Shown here one piece after another: positions 1 to 12,316 of a stretch of 64,000 nt of DNA. The notes below the pieces were generated by a model that worked only from the letters and a program-made list of their open reading frames with translations, was not told the origin of the DNA and made no database searches. Source of the DNA: Mesodorylaimus sp. YZB2_4 (lineage: Eukaryota; Nematoda; Enoplea; Dorylaimida; Dorylaimidae); contig JASANH010000419.1 in assembly GCA_030248295.1 (NCBI GenBank), forward strand, positions 1 to 64,000. The letters are read 5' to 3'. Position 1 is the stretch's first letter, and each line of letters begins with the position of its first letter. Made by a program: the position numbers and the translations under genes.

Positions 1-1237
1 TGTTAGTAGGCGACTGTGTTAACTACATCATTTGGTTTTTCCAAGTCATAATTTTGAGTCCACATAATTATGACTTGGAATTTTGTGTTTTCTGCTACTG
101 TTTTACGGGACTCTGTACCATGGGATCATGCTTGCTTGTAACTTGATCTCGCGTATGAGTTTCAATTAATTTTATGTGTGTCTTTCTCCTGGCAAGTGCA
201 TGTATTTGCTTGGGTAAGGAGTAAACTGATGATGATGGGACTCTGTCTTCCCTTTTTGGCTTCAATGGCTAGAAAAGGACGACAGAATTTTGGTTCAGTA
301 GAAAAAGAATCGTTTTTGCGGGCCGAGGGCCGAGATTGTGGCAAAGTGCCACAATCTCAAGCCGCCAAAAGCTTGCCCTAAAAATTGCTCAAAATTGCCC
401 CAGATCAAGGGCAATTGCCCTGCGCCTGGCAGCGCTGCTGGGAAATAAAGACACCAGAAAGTGTCTTGGGACATGGTCGAGGTCGAGGTCGTCCTAAACT
501 TAAGACAACTTGGTGTCCTTGGGTGGGACACCAAACTGATTGTGAAATGACTTGGGACTCTCCAGAATTTAGGACATGCCTTGGGATTCAGAACGGTGAA
601 ACTGCCCCCAGATTCCCATACAGAAAGGAGGAAGCTTGAAAATTTTGTCACTAACATTTCACTAAATTTACATTGTTTCGCTGTCAGAATACTCTGACCA
701 GGTTCAAGAAGTTCTGACCTGACCCTGACCTTGACCGACCCTTCAAAATTTTCTGAGCTGACCCTGACCTTGACTTGACCCAAAAAAGTTTCTGACCTTG
801 ACCCTGACTCTGACCAAGGTCGGTCAATCAAAGTTTTGACAGAATTCTAACCTTGACCTTGAGGTCATTTCTGACACTAGGCTGGTCACACTCTGAGGCT
901 TCCAATCCCATGCCACTTAAATTTCCTAGGAATATTGTCGTATTCAACCATGGGACTGCTTGCACTTTTTCGCATGTGTCGAATGTGCCTATAGCCGTGG
1001 ACAGAGAAAGCAGCCACCTACCAAATAGAATTTAACCTGACCCAGGCACAAACCGCCCAGACAAACCAAACGCGAAAAAAGCAAACCAACACAACACCCC
1101 CCCCAACAAAAACAAAAAAAAAAAATGAGTGTGTGCTTTTGTATGAAACTTTGCCGCGCCCCGTAACTGACTGTTGGTCGATCAGGTACAGGTTGTGCTC
1201 TAACGCCCATCTAGTGTCCATATGCTCAGCTGAAGCA

Positions 1238-3266
1238 ATGACTGAAACGGCTACCTCCGATCCTCGGATGCCAACAATTGACATCAACAATCTCAATTCG
1301 AAATTCGATAAAATGGAATCAGCCATCGCGATATTGTCATCCAAATTTGATGTGCTGGCAAGAAAAGTGAATAAACTTGATAGCCGACCGCCATCGGACG
1401 AATATCATGAACAGGGTATGCTGCAGAGGAGATGAAATTTTTAATTACTTCCTATCTTAGCACTATCAATACTCTTGTTATTTTGTTAGCCGTGCGCTGC
1501 TCGTCTGTCACTCGCGCATTGTTCTTCATTTAGCCGTGGTCTGTTCTCCTGTTAGCTGTGCACCCTTCTTCACATATCTACGGTGTGGTATGCTATGTGG
1601 GTCGTCCATATTGAAAGGCGAAAAATGTTGAGTTGCCATCTATGCAGCACCCCCGGGCTCATTGGTGCAATTTCCTCCTTAGCAGGGATATTGCTATGAA
1701 CCCCACGCCACGGCTAACAGAAAATTAAAGCAACATAGTTACATTCTAGGCAATGTAGCTCATAAACTTGCGCACCACGTGACAGCAATTGTTGGTCTCA
1801 AAGAAGCTATCGCATCAAAAAGGAAGTTTCTTCGAATTTTTTGGTTCAGTCTCCTTATCATTGGTATTGGCGCAACTGTCTACTTTGTTTACGAAACCAC
1901 GAATCAGTATTTTAGCTTCCGCATTGCCACAGCGGTAAGTAAACGCCGAAAGAATTTCCATTTTAGCGAAAAGCCGCAAGACTGACGATGAACAGTGTTT
2001 ATGCCTGTTCCAGACGACTATATGGCGGGAAATTCAAAATGAGCATATATCGTGTTTTAGATTCGATTTGACAAGAATGTCTCCTATGGATTTCCTCCGA
2101 TGCTCCTTTGTCCTGACGGATGGATTGATTCTAAAAAAGTGGAAGCCATGGGTCTTTCGTCTGACGCTGTCAAATATTCCTTGGGTTTTTTTGACAATTA
2201 TCATCGAATTGAAATTAATGATTTAGCCAAAGGTCGATTCGAGTTTGTTAGATTTTTTAACCGGTTTTTTCCAAATTTGTCAGCTTATTACAAAGCTATT
2301 GCGGCTGATATTGAACAAGTGAACGATATACAACAATTTGTAACATTTCAAGGTGGAGCTTTATATTGTTCAGCATGTGAAAAAAATATCACGAAAACTT
2401 TCCTCAACGACGCAGGTGTTTGTCACCAGTTTTTCCTATCTGATGCTCACAATGGTATAATGGCAATGACATCGAATAATATATATGTCAAATTAAACGT
2501 GGGCACCAGTGATCCTTATTTTAAACAATTTTCGGCCTGGTATCTATATTTTTCAAACGATAATAATTTAGAAGTCACCACAAACAACTTTCTTTTTCTT
2601 TCTACATTTAAATTCATAATAGTTAGAGTATCGTCAAAGAAATATATAAGTTTAGAAAAAGGTGGTTCTGGTGGTAGCTGCATAAATTCGAAGGACCACA
2701 AATCGGATACAGTCGTGAAATGTTTAACAAAATGTGAGGATCGATATTTTAAAGAAAAATATGGCTGCAGATTATGGTTAATCAGCGAAGACGATGCTTA
2801 TCAGTTGAGTGATATTTGTAATATTTATGATCAATATGGAAATACGAGTTGGCTAGATTATTCATCATCCAATGAACTGAACGGGTTTTGGAAAAATGTT
2901 TCTGTAATTTGTTCAAAAGAATGTCCAGACAGATGCGAAAGAATATTTTACGATGTCAGCGTAGTATCGGACTATAATTTAGCCAATGCCGATTATGACC
3001 AAATCATGGACTCATTGTCCGATCAAAACGTATCAGCGGTGGCCTTGAATATTGTGCACAGTGCTGTTCGAGAAGGTGGCATTATGATTTATGGAGAAGT
3101 GAATACGTATAGTTTTATCGAATTGGTAAATAATGTGGGTGGAACTTTAGGATTATTTGTTGGAGGAACAGTCATGACAATTGTGCAAGTCCTTGTATTC
3201 GTAATTAATCTAATCACTGAAAGATTATGCAGTAGATCTAGGGCTATTCAAGTCGAATCTATTTGA
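1238..3266 (+). CDS. DEG/ENaC-family (amiloride-sensitive) sodium channel subunit
   Basis: Exons 1238-1415, 1750-1934 and 2061-3266 join in phase (1, then 0) into 522 aa, the usual length for the family. Seen: a cytosolic N-terminus with a short coiled-coil-like stretch encoded by exon 1; a basic pre-TM1 segment (SKRKFLRIFW); TM1 (SLLIIGIGATVYFVYE); the post-TM1 motif FPPMLLCPDG, typical of DEG/ENaC; a large Cys-rich extracellular domain; and TM2 (GLFVGGTVMTIVQVLVFVI). Known: these proteins form trimeric cation channels in the plasma membrane, gated by mechanical stimuli, peptides or protons. The GxS selectivity tract reads GGT here, and the Glu usual in the following VEL segment is Gln. Inference: a degenerin-like channel of unknown stimulus. 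The start was chosen as the only ATG that keeps exon 1 in phase with the TM1 exon; exon 1 is the least certain part. Confidence 0.88.
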
Positions 3267-3793
3267 AATTTTTTTGAATTGGTTATATCGTTTACAATTT
3301 GATACGCTCTTTGAGTATGACAAAAATACGAGTATTTTTTAGAAGCGCCAAGTGATTTAACTCTGCAAAACTAAATATTTTGATCACGAATGCATGAAAC
3401 TCAGGATCCACAGTAGGGCTCGCCACGAAAGCCAGTCCATGCGTACATAGTCCTTGAGTGAGGTCTCGTAGCGCCTGCTGCGTGTAAAAAAATGCACCAC
3501 CACAATTGCTGCTCAAACAATGGAAACAGTCCCGCAACTGCTGTACTTTTTTACTGTGCAAATTTTTTTAACATGAAACTTTTAGCAGCGCTTTATTAAA
3601 CTGCAAAACTTGGCTAGTAACTGGACAGATTACGATTATGTAACTGGCACCGTACCCTCTTGAAAATACTTATCTATGGCAAAAAAGACTAGTGGCTATA
3701 CGTAAACGATCAAGCTCAGAAAAACTGCATCGTTCCAACGTGTACAACGCCATTCATATAGAATAAAGGAATCAGTCTTTTCACTTGCTTTTA

Positions 3794-6700
3794 TCACTTT
3801 AGGATTTCATGATATTCCAGCTCGCTGTCCTTTGGATGTTCTACCTTGTATTTTAACACCAAAACGTTTTCTTGACCTGCTTTCATCTCCAACTTCCATT
3901 CCACACGTCCAGTCTCCTTATTAACTTTGACTGCATCACCTGATTCTGGCTCGATTACATGAACCTGAAACTCAGGTGCCCTACATTGTCGGGAAGTACA
4001 AAACTAGCAGGCCCACCTTTATTTTCTCATCTGTACTAAGTGGATAATGATTAGCCACTGTGACTTTGATAGCATCAGAACGTGCATTCTTGACCTTCAT
4101 TTTCTGCTCGTACGTAATTACTGACGAAGTCGACAAAATACCGATTTCTTCGTGATACTTTTTCAGTGGTTCACATTGGACACGCACGGCGGGATCAGAT
4201 CCCAGAGGACAGGAAAATACTTCTTGCGGACTAACAGCTTTCAGTGCATTTTTTCCAACAAATGTATTGTCCCAATAAATTGATGTTGGCCCTGGGAGCA
4301 GTGGGTACGCACTCTCGTTCTTCACACGAGCTACCAAGTAGGCGAGTGCTTGCTTAGAGGGGATTATCTCGTGCTCAGTGTTTAATTTCAAATCAACCAA
4401 AGCGACTGTCACCTGAAACTTATGGTACAACCCTCTTTTACCCAGAAGTACAAAACTGGTACCTTGTGCAAGTCATTATCCGAGGGAATAGTTGTTGGGT
4501 GCGCGATATTGAACAGTGCGCTGATGCCCATTTCTCTTACCTGAAATGAAAAAGCACTAGGAACACAAGTTGCGTGTGAGAAACAGCACTTTGGCCACCT
4601 CTGTCTCTGTCATTTCCATCCTCGGTGATACATCGCCAGATGCGACAGATGACTTGCTGAGGGCGGTCAAGCGACTCGAGCTGAAATATTGAGTTGATTT
4701 GCAACGTGTTTTATGGTGCCCTCACTCGTACATAAGCCTACGGCGACCAGAAGGGGTTGCATCTTTCTGTGTAAAACCAACTTGCAAACTTCCCAATTTT
4801 GGCACCTGGCCACCTGATGTCGGTTTAGCTGTGCTCAATGCCAGCGATACTTCTCCCCAGACTTCGCCCGTGTTTTGTTGAACTTGTCCATAATAATAAA
4901 TTTTCAGCTTCTGCTCGGCCGTGTATACGCGAATATCATAACTCGGTTTCCAGGATGTCTGATGCACCACATAGGAAATATTCAACTCGATTTCACCAGC
5001 TTCTTCAACTTCGAGAATGATTCGTGCTTCTCTGAAATAACGACATAATGCGGTTTCATCGAACACTAAAGGGTGCCACATTTTTGACACTTTTCACCAC
5101 TGAAGGTGCAGACCTAGCCTCAACTGACGCGAAGATGAAATATGCAAGGATTTAGCGTTAGAGAATGCGGATGCTGATTGAGCATCCCCCTGGAAATAGC
5201 AGGTTCTCCTGCCGCCAGCATTGATACCTGGCGGCCAAGGTCAGCTGGGGTTTATTAATTTTACACAACGAATTTCATCTCCTGGGATTTTTAAAACTTT
5301 GGGTGGGTCTGGCAGCTTTAAAAAAATCTGGTAGACATGCGCTAAACAACGGCATCCGGGACAACTGATGTGCAGCTGATGCTGGGGTTGGTGCAGGTGG
5401 TGCGGTTACAGTGAACAAGCTAGTCCAACTCCTTGCATGGAGGGTCTCAAGCTCACGGTGGGTTTGAATCTCGGCAATTCCAGCACGTTTGATTCGGCTA
5501 TATGTATGCAAAAAGTTGGTCTATTAATCATATTATAGGTCCAACTCCATGCTCCACGAAGCATCCGACAAAAGGCGACCTAGCCAGCTGTTTGATTTGA
5601 CCCAATAAAAATGCGCGGAATTTCAGAATTGATGTGGGCATAAGAGTTGCGGATAATTGCATACCTGATCATCTTTGAATCACCACCACCGAAAATACGC
5701 ATCTCCATTTTCTTGATTTTTTCATTGACGTGCTCGCATTTTTCTTCCATTTTTGTCAATTGTTCTTGTAATTCAGCTCGTTTTTCTCGATAGAATTTGA
5801 AAAAGTCTTCTAAATTTGTAAAACCAAATTGGGACAAACTGATCGACTGATTTGAGTGTTGATCCTTGGTGCAACTGGAGACACCGATCTTTTTCATCAA
5901 GCCGATCAAAGCGTCGCGTATTTGGATCAAGCTATCCTTGTCCGCCTCGTATCGTTTTTGATCGCATTTTAAATCTTTCAGTTCTTGTTTCTCCTCGTCA
6001 TCATCGTCCGGATCGTGGCCCTCCTAAGAAACACCAGGAAAGAATCCTCTGGACGAGCCATCACAGTTTAGCTTGCAGGGTTCTATTTTCTGTGGTAGAT
6101 ACTGCGTGATCCAACTATGGTTCTGTCAAGACGAAATTTCTCTACTCTTACTCAGTAGTGTAAGCATATATATACAGTATACCCCGGTTTCACTCCGCCC
6201 CTTTTCCTGGTCAATCTATCATCGATCTGGCCCGATCAGCCAATCACCGACCACCATACCCACTCACCCACCCATCGATCGACCGCCGACCACGCCCCAT
6301 AGCGTGAGAATCGCCATCGAAGGCTTCCCGCGCCTATCGAACACCACTCCCATCCGCAAAATCGGTCGACGATCGATAGGACCAATAGACCAATCACCCA
6401 TTCGCCATCTAGCGGCAGACCCACCCTTTACTCCAGAAAGCAGCCAATCCTTCCTTCCCATCCGACGTCAGTTAAAGAAACAACCAGTGGAAATATTGGT
6501 CGGTGATTGGCTGATCGGGCCAGATCGATGATAGATTGACCAGGAAAAGGGGCGGGGTGAATTAGGGGTATACACTGATATATATACACATATAGGGGTA
6601 TTAGGATTTTTCCTCATATTGGAGACTGAATAAAACGAAATACGTTGATGGTCTTACACGCAGTATACACTTTTCTATGCTCTACAAAGCATTATACACC

Positions 6701-7727
6701 AGAAGCAAGACTTCGCACTTCTCGGAGGTTGATGCAAACTGTAAATACTGTAGGACAGCGCTTGGTCTGCTTAAACATGAGGATGTGTACCATGTTTTCG
6801 TTCAATGTCCACGAGCAGAGCATTTCTGGGAAAGGGTGCAGCGCCTCTTGCGCGAAATGGACCCGTCCCTGATGGTCAGTGAGGAGAATAAAATTTTTGG
6901 CGTAGCAAGTAAAAATTGCAACCATGTCACCTCGATCGCAAACATGGTTGTGCAGTCGGCCCAAAGGTGTATATGGTTTGCCAGAACCGATTACGAGAAT
7001 AAAGGGGATGTAGTAGATCTGTGGGACTCCTTGGTAACACGATTAAAAGTTTTAACGAAACGAGCTAGATATATCCTGACACCAAGCATGTTCCAAGAAC
7101 GTTTTGCAAAGTTGTCATCTCTAAAGTGTATTGAGTAGTTATGTAGTTATCTTAGTTTTTTCCCTTTCTGTGTTTGGGTAGGCCGTTTTGTGAATCCTAA
7201 TATGTTGAGCCAAACCTAGAAATTAGTAGTGTGCTTGAAATTGTCGATTGTCTGTCGATTGGCACGATAAATGTTCAAGAATAAAAAAAAAAAAATACAC
7301 TATCTTATACTACTTACTCTGACTCTAGTAAGCCCTGGCAGCTTCTTGTCATTGCCATTGACATGCAAGTGGTTGGGTGTGTAAACTAGTCCCCGATGCG
7401 AGTTTCCCGTGTGTGTCTCCCCCCTCAAGGACATGTCTTTGCTTGTGCAAGGAGTAAAATGATGATGAGGTATGTTTTCCCCAATGGAAGACTTACCCCT
7501 TTGATGTTCTTCCTCTCTCGATACATCACTTCGGTGATTGCAGCATTTCCAGTTCCTTCAACTCGAATCGAATCCTGATCGATTTTTGCAGATAACTTAT
7601 TGACGACTATTTTATTTCTACCGGCCTTCAATGTGGTTTTTAACAGACGCTTCACTTCGGCCCGATCTTCGTAGACGGTGACTCCACTTATGGGTAATTT
7701 CGTAACGTCGAAGAAACTTAACGTCAT
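3794..7727 (-). CDS. DUF4140/DUF4139 protein, F37C4.5-like, copy A
   Basis: Seven exons on the complement: 7497-7727, 5665-6023, 4726-5031, 4599-4680, 4463-4540, 4017-4412 and 3794-3964. All phases close, giving 540 aa. The N-terminus (FDVTKLPISGVTVYEDRAEV) is the DUF4140-type beta domain. Exon 2 encodes a charged coiled coil, and exons 3-7 the DUF4139 domain (SYDIRVYTAEQKLKIYYYGQ, PLLPGPTSIYWDNTFVG, KETGRVEWKLEM). The family includes C. elegans F37C4.5 and bacterial 'mucoidy inhibitor A-like' proteins; its biochemical role is not established. There is no signal peptide or membrane segment, so it is probably cytosolic. It is a head-to-tail duplicate of copy B (8158-12316), with exons 2, 6 and 7 of identical length. 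The linker encoded by exon 4 is Ser-rich but not RS-repeated as in copy B. The exon 3 donor (GTGAGG) was chosen by phase and is the weakest junction. Intron 1 contains a MITE and a truncated LINE. Confidence 0.87.
6168..6597. mobile_element. MITE with long terminal inverted repeats
   Basis: The sequence from about 6172 to 6250 (containing GCCCCTTTTCCTGGTCAATC) recurs inverted at about 6498-6592, giving arms of roughly 75-90 bp with few mismatches around a 250-bp core. Both outer ends carry CAGT(G)TATACCCC next to TA-rich DNA. There is no credible coding frame. It lies in intron 1 of DUF4139 copy A, directly left of a LINE fragment. Confidence 0.75.
6605..7294 (+). mobile_element. 5'-truncated LINE (reverse transcriptase C-terminal zinc-finger region)
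   Basis: An open frame from 6605 to 7138 encodes the end of a non-LTR retrotransposon polyprotein: SYWRLNKTKYVDGL, then a zinc-finger-like signature CKYCRTALGLLKHEDVYHVF with a following C and FW, the usual zf-RVT arrangement. A short 3' UTR ends in a run of A at about 7281-7294. The reverse transcriptase and endonuclease parts are missing, as expected from 5' truncation on insertion. It is antisense to its host gene, in intron 1 of DUF4139 copy A. Confidence 0.8.
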
Positions 7728-8157
7728 GTTTCAGCTGGACGTGGAGGGGAACACGGAGCACGGCCAAGTCTGACCACACGCTGTGAGTAAAAAGTATCAA
7801 ATGAAATAGGATGCATTGCCCGGCAAGTCATCTATGGAAAGTGTAAAGTCGAGGGTGGCGGGTTTCACCCACTACTTCTTCGAGTAAAGTGCGGGCAGCC
7901 AGAATCTTTGAAGATATTTGATGAAAGAGGAGGCATTAATTCTATATTTTAAGCCCCCCCACCCCAACAACAAACTGTTGTATCTTTTCTTCGAAACCTT
8001 CGTAGTACAGCGACTAAAACGAACCAGCCATGATGGGTAAAAAATGTTTCCAAAAAAATTCCAGAAAGTTTTGTAGTATAAACCTTGTATCCTTCCCAAA
8101 ATCCCAACTCTCACACCGAGAATTTGGCTTATTGACTTTTTTCCCCATCTGTGATAA

Positions 8158-11100
8158 TCACTTTCCAATTTCAGCAATCACGATTTGGCTGTCCTTCGGA
8201 TACTCTATCTTGTACTTCAACATAAGCACTTGTTCCTGGTTGGCGGCCAACTGCAGTTTCCACTCCACGCGTCCAGTCTCCTTATTCACAGTGATGCCGT
8301 CGCGCTGTTGAGGCTCGACCAATCGAATCTGAAAAACGATACAGAGCTGTGTTCATCTCAAGTCCCAGGGCGCCAAGTAGGTCAGGCAATTGCACTCATA
8401 TGGCGCATTAACAGGATCATTAACAGGATCCACACCCAGTGACCAGCATTCCTGGCAGTCGGAAGATCTGAAGTCTCCCTTGGCTGGGACGTCAACCACT
8501 TCGGAAAATGCTGCAGCGGTAGGTAGAGTCACGAGACTTGCCTTCCTCAACTCGGAGTTATTTTATTGGGTCTCTAGTTACTATCTCCTGCCTCCTGGGT
8601 GCGCTGGTTATGGCAGCTGGGTTGGATGACACACGCAGTATGCTGGCTTCATAACCGCAGCAGTTAAGTGGGCACTGGCAGTCTGCGGTAAGTCTGAGAA
8701 TGAGAATCCTATCTCTTTCCTATATTCAACGCGCCCTATGCACAACAGCACATGTCAAGGTGAAAATGAAACCAGCTGAATACGGGCAGCGCTGCAGGGC
8801 AGTCACGTTCATGTGATGCGCTACAGGAGACTGAAAAGAAGCCTCAGAAGATTTCTGTAGCTGAAAAGGCGGATTTGCGTGGCCAAGGCAGCCCTCTCAC
8901 TTCATAACATGCCCGCCAAAAGCAGTTACCAGCAGCTTCACTCATTGATTTTAGGAATCAGGGTCGATGAAATTATGACATTACATCACAGATAAAATCG
9001 CATTAGACCAAGCAAAGATTTTTAAAATTGCCAGTTATTCAGCCATGGATAACACACATCAAAGTTCCTCGAGTATCCTCTGAAAACTTTTAATAGGGAC
9101 ATATTTGATTTCTTGTGGTCCTTGGGGTCAAGCGGCAAGGACGTACACTTCAATGGATAGGCACATTTGGCCATGATGAGCACAACCCTGACCACAATTT
9201 GAACGAGACAACCTGCTGCTCTGTAGGCACTGCATTAATCTAAATTTGATGCACAGTACTGTCGGTACACAGAAACAATGCACTTTAATCATCACCAAAA
9301 TGTGTTTCTCTCATTGCCCGATTGAAGAAATGTCTAAAACTGTGCCATTTTTCTCTCTTTTATCACATTTTCCATGATTTTTCAAGCAGTTGATTCGAAT
9401 ATAGATAGATTGCCTAAGCCACCGGCCTCGTGGCCTGGTGGGTTAGGCGTCTGCCTCTCACGCCAGGTGCGCAGTTACGGGCGAGTGTTCGACTCGCGGG
9501 CCGGTAAATCATATTGTGTAAAATGTGTCCCTTCACCCTCGAGTGCGCATAAGCGTTTGGTGATGTGGTAAAACATGAACATGAACATGAACATGATGAT
9601 TTCCTATGCCAAAGTGACCCGTGCCTGATCCCAATAAAATCGCACAGGCTTACAAGTGATGGCAGACTATCTGGCGTATTTGCAACTTTTCTGCTTCCAT
9701 TTACGCCACTTACAAGCCTGGTGCTGGGGTCGCACTTTCAATCAACCTGCGTCATACTGGCCGCTCTCTGAAGGTCCCATCCTCTGGGGAAGCCTAAAGT
9801 CTAAGTGCATCATAGACAGGCATTACCTTGATTTTCTCATCCAGACTGATCGGAAAATGATTAGCCACTGAGATTTTGGCCAAACTAGAACGCATGTTCT
9901 TGATTTTCATTTTCTGTTCAAACGTTCTCATCGATGACGTCGACAAGAAACCGACTTCTTCGTAATACTGTTTCAGGGGCTCGCATTCGACGCGCACAGC
10001 TCGATCAGCGCCCAACGAACATTTGAACTGTTCTTGCGGACTGACTGCTTTTAGGCGATTTTTACCAACGAATGTATTGTCCCAATAAATTGATGTGGGA
10101 CCAGGCAGCAAAGGAAAAGCCGTCTCGTTCTTCATGCGAGCCACCATGTAGGCCAGTGGCTGCTTGGATGGGATAACCTCGTGCTCCGTGTTCAACTTCA
10201 GGTCGAGAACAGCGATCGGCACCTGCGAGATCACATTGAAACACACGGGGCCAGGGCAATGCGAGATGGGCTTACTTTGTGAAAAGCGTTGTCTGGAGGA
10301 ATGGTGGTTGGACGAGAGATATTGTACAGGGTGCTGATACTAGTGCTGGATTCTTCAACCTGAAAGAAGCACAAGTAACACCGGCTTCCTAGTAGTACGA
10401 GCTTGACACATCAACCCAGGTTTCTGAGTTGCCTAGAGAGAGTGGACCAGCCAACGAGAAAGCCTATACTGCTTATACAGTAGTTATGTAGTTAGTATAA
10501 GACGGCAGTCGAGGCGACCAAATACCTACACAATTTTCCCTGATGTCAAACACACCAAAAAGCCATTAACAAAGCACAAAATCTCACTAATTAAGGACAC
10601 TAACGATAAGACGCCCTGTATTTTATCTTACCTTAGTCACGGCGACATCTACTTTCGCCAGCACGGGCGTTGGGGGCTTCACGGGCGATGAGCTGACTGC
10701 TTTTGTACGCTTTAGCGATCGTGCCCGACTTCCCCTGCTCCTGCTCCTGCTTCTGCTTTTGCTAAAAGAAAGCATTGATGTAAAATTATTTCAAATCAAT
10801 GTTACTGCAAACACGCACCTTGAAGGTGAGCTACTCGGTTGATTTATGAGGCCAGCCTGCAAAGTCCCCAGTTTTGGAACCTCTCCACCCGAAGTAGGTT
10901 TGGCAGTGCTCAAAGCCAAGGTCACTTCGTTCCAAGGCTCGCCAGTGTTCTGCTGCACTTGACCGTAATAAAATATTTTTAATTTTTGATCGGTCGAAGA
11001 GACACGAATGTCGTAACTCGGCTTCCAAGATGCTTCTTTTATTACGTATGACATTTTGAGTACGACTTCGCCCGCTTCCTTGGCATCGAGCAGAATGAAT

Positions 11101-12316
11101 GCTTCCCTGCAGAAAATGAATGTTGCCATTATTGGCGTCGAAAATTTCTTTTTCCGTACCTCGCCAACTTGGTATCACCACCTCCAAAAACACTCTTCTC
11201 CAATTTCTTGACCTTTTCGCAAACATGATCGTATTTTTCTTCGACTTTCCACAATTGTTGTTGCAGCTCTGCCCGCTGAGATCGATAGAATTTGAAAAAT
11301 TCTTCCAAGTTGGTGAAACCAAATTGAGACAGGCTGATGGACTGATTCACGTGTTGATCTTTTGTGCAGCCAGACTCACCAATCTTCTTCATCATTCCTA
11401 TCAAGGCATCACGCATTTCCGTCAAACTTAGCTTCTCTATTTCGTATTTCCGTTGACTTTCTTTGTAATCTTTCAATTCTTGCTTCTCTTCATCTTCATC
11501 ATCGCTTTCTTGACTTTTCTTAAAGATAAAGAGCATTCTGACAGCGCAACCTATCGAGGGCGAGGGATTCTGTGTTACAGATCTTTTTTGTGGAAAAAAG
11601 CACCAATTCTGTTTCTCAAGTCGGTCAGCTTCTGTGGACAAGCCCGTCGGACTACGCGGGCGGGAGCTTCAGGACACTCGAATGTAGAGGGGCAATTCGA
11701 GTATTATGGCTGCGCATATATTGAAAAGGAGACAGTGAATCCCATGTGCAAGCTTCAAAAGCCGCTAAGATAGCGTGTATAAGACAACGCAGCCTAAAAA
11801 TAAAGAAAAAACAGACTGAAATTTGGATGGCCTAGTGGGTCTGCCTCTTACGCAGGATGCGCACTTACAGGTGGAGGGTTCGACTTTCGCCCCGGTACAA
11901 AATGATTGTCAAATATGTTTCCTTAGCCCTCGAACGCGCTGTGTGGTGCTTTGCTATGGATAGTGTATGACATGACATGACATGAGTGAAGGCACAACAA
12001 GACTCTAACGTTAGCTTCCATAGATATACCTGGGTCGCCGCCTAAGTCCTCTCAAAACATCAGGCAAAATAACAAATAAAACGTTTACTCCCTTGATCAG
12101 TTTTTCGCGATACGTAACCTCGGTGATGGTTGCTTTTCCCACGCCTTCGACACGAATCGAATCTTTATCGATCGATTGGGACAATTTGGTGATGTTGATT
12201 GCATTTCTGCCCGCCTTCAAAGTTGCTTTCAAAGAACGCTTCACTTCGGCCCGATCCTCGTAGACAGTGATGGCCACGATTGCTAATTTCGTGACATCAA
12301 AGGAATTGTCGGACAT
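8158..12316 (-). CDS. DUF4140/DUF4139 protein, F37C4.5-like, copy B
   Basis: Seven exons on the complement: 12089-12316, 11160-11518, 10819-11106, 10632-10761, 10276-10359, 9827-10222 and 8158-8328. They join in phase to 551 aa. The domain order is as in copy A: an N-terminal domain with VYEDRAEVKRSLKATLKAG, a coiled coil starting with an acidic run (SDDEDEEKQE), then DUF4139 with SYDIRVSSTDQKLKIFYYGQ and PLLPGPTSIYWDNTFVG. Exon 4 encodes an RS-repeat linker (KSRSRSRSRGSRARS) that copy A lacks, so the paralogues differ mainly in this hinge. Introns 1 and 6 each hold a tRNA-derived SINE. The function of the family is unknown. That both copies have open frames and conserved splice sites argues that both are expressed genes and neither is a pseudogene. 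Confidence 0.88.
9424..9600 (+). mobile_element. tRNA-derived SINE, subfamily A
   Basis: The head resembles a tRNA gene, with an A-box-like part (TGGCCTGGTGGGTTAGGCG) and a B-box-like part (GTGTTCGACTC). A tRNA-unrelated body follows (CCCTCGAGTGCGCATAAGCG), then a tail of short ACATGA repeats. It lies in intron 6 of DUF4139 copy B. Related copies are at 11821, 15768, 41765, 48753 and 57945. There is no acceptor-stem pairing, so it is not a functional tRNA. Confidence 0.78.
11821..11985 (+). mobile_element. tRNA-derived SINE, subfamily B
   Basis: The same architecture as the copy at 9424 (A-box-like TGGCCTAGTGGGTCTG, B-box-like GGGTTCGACTT), but with a different tail of ATGAC repeats (GACATGACATGACATG). 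The body and tail match the minus-strand copy at 48753-48912 closely, which defines a second subfamily. It lies in intron 1 of DUF4139 copy B. Confidence 0.75.

Noticed and set aside
295..831. 178-codon minus frame near the window start
   Set aside because: It covers a TGACCT-type simple repeat and has no domain or splice context.
6073..6531. 152-codon frame at 6.1-6.5 kb
   Set aside because: It lies across the inverted repeats of the MITE and has no family similarity.
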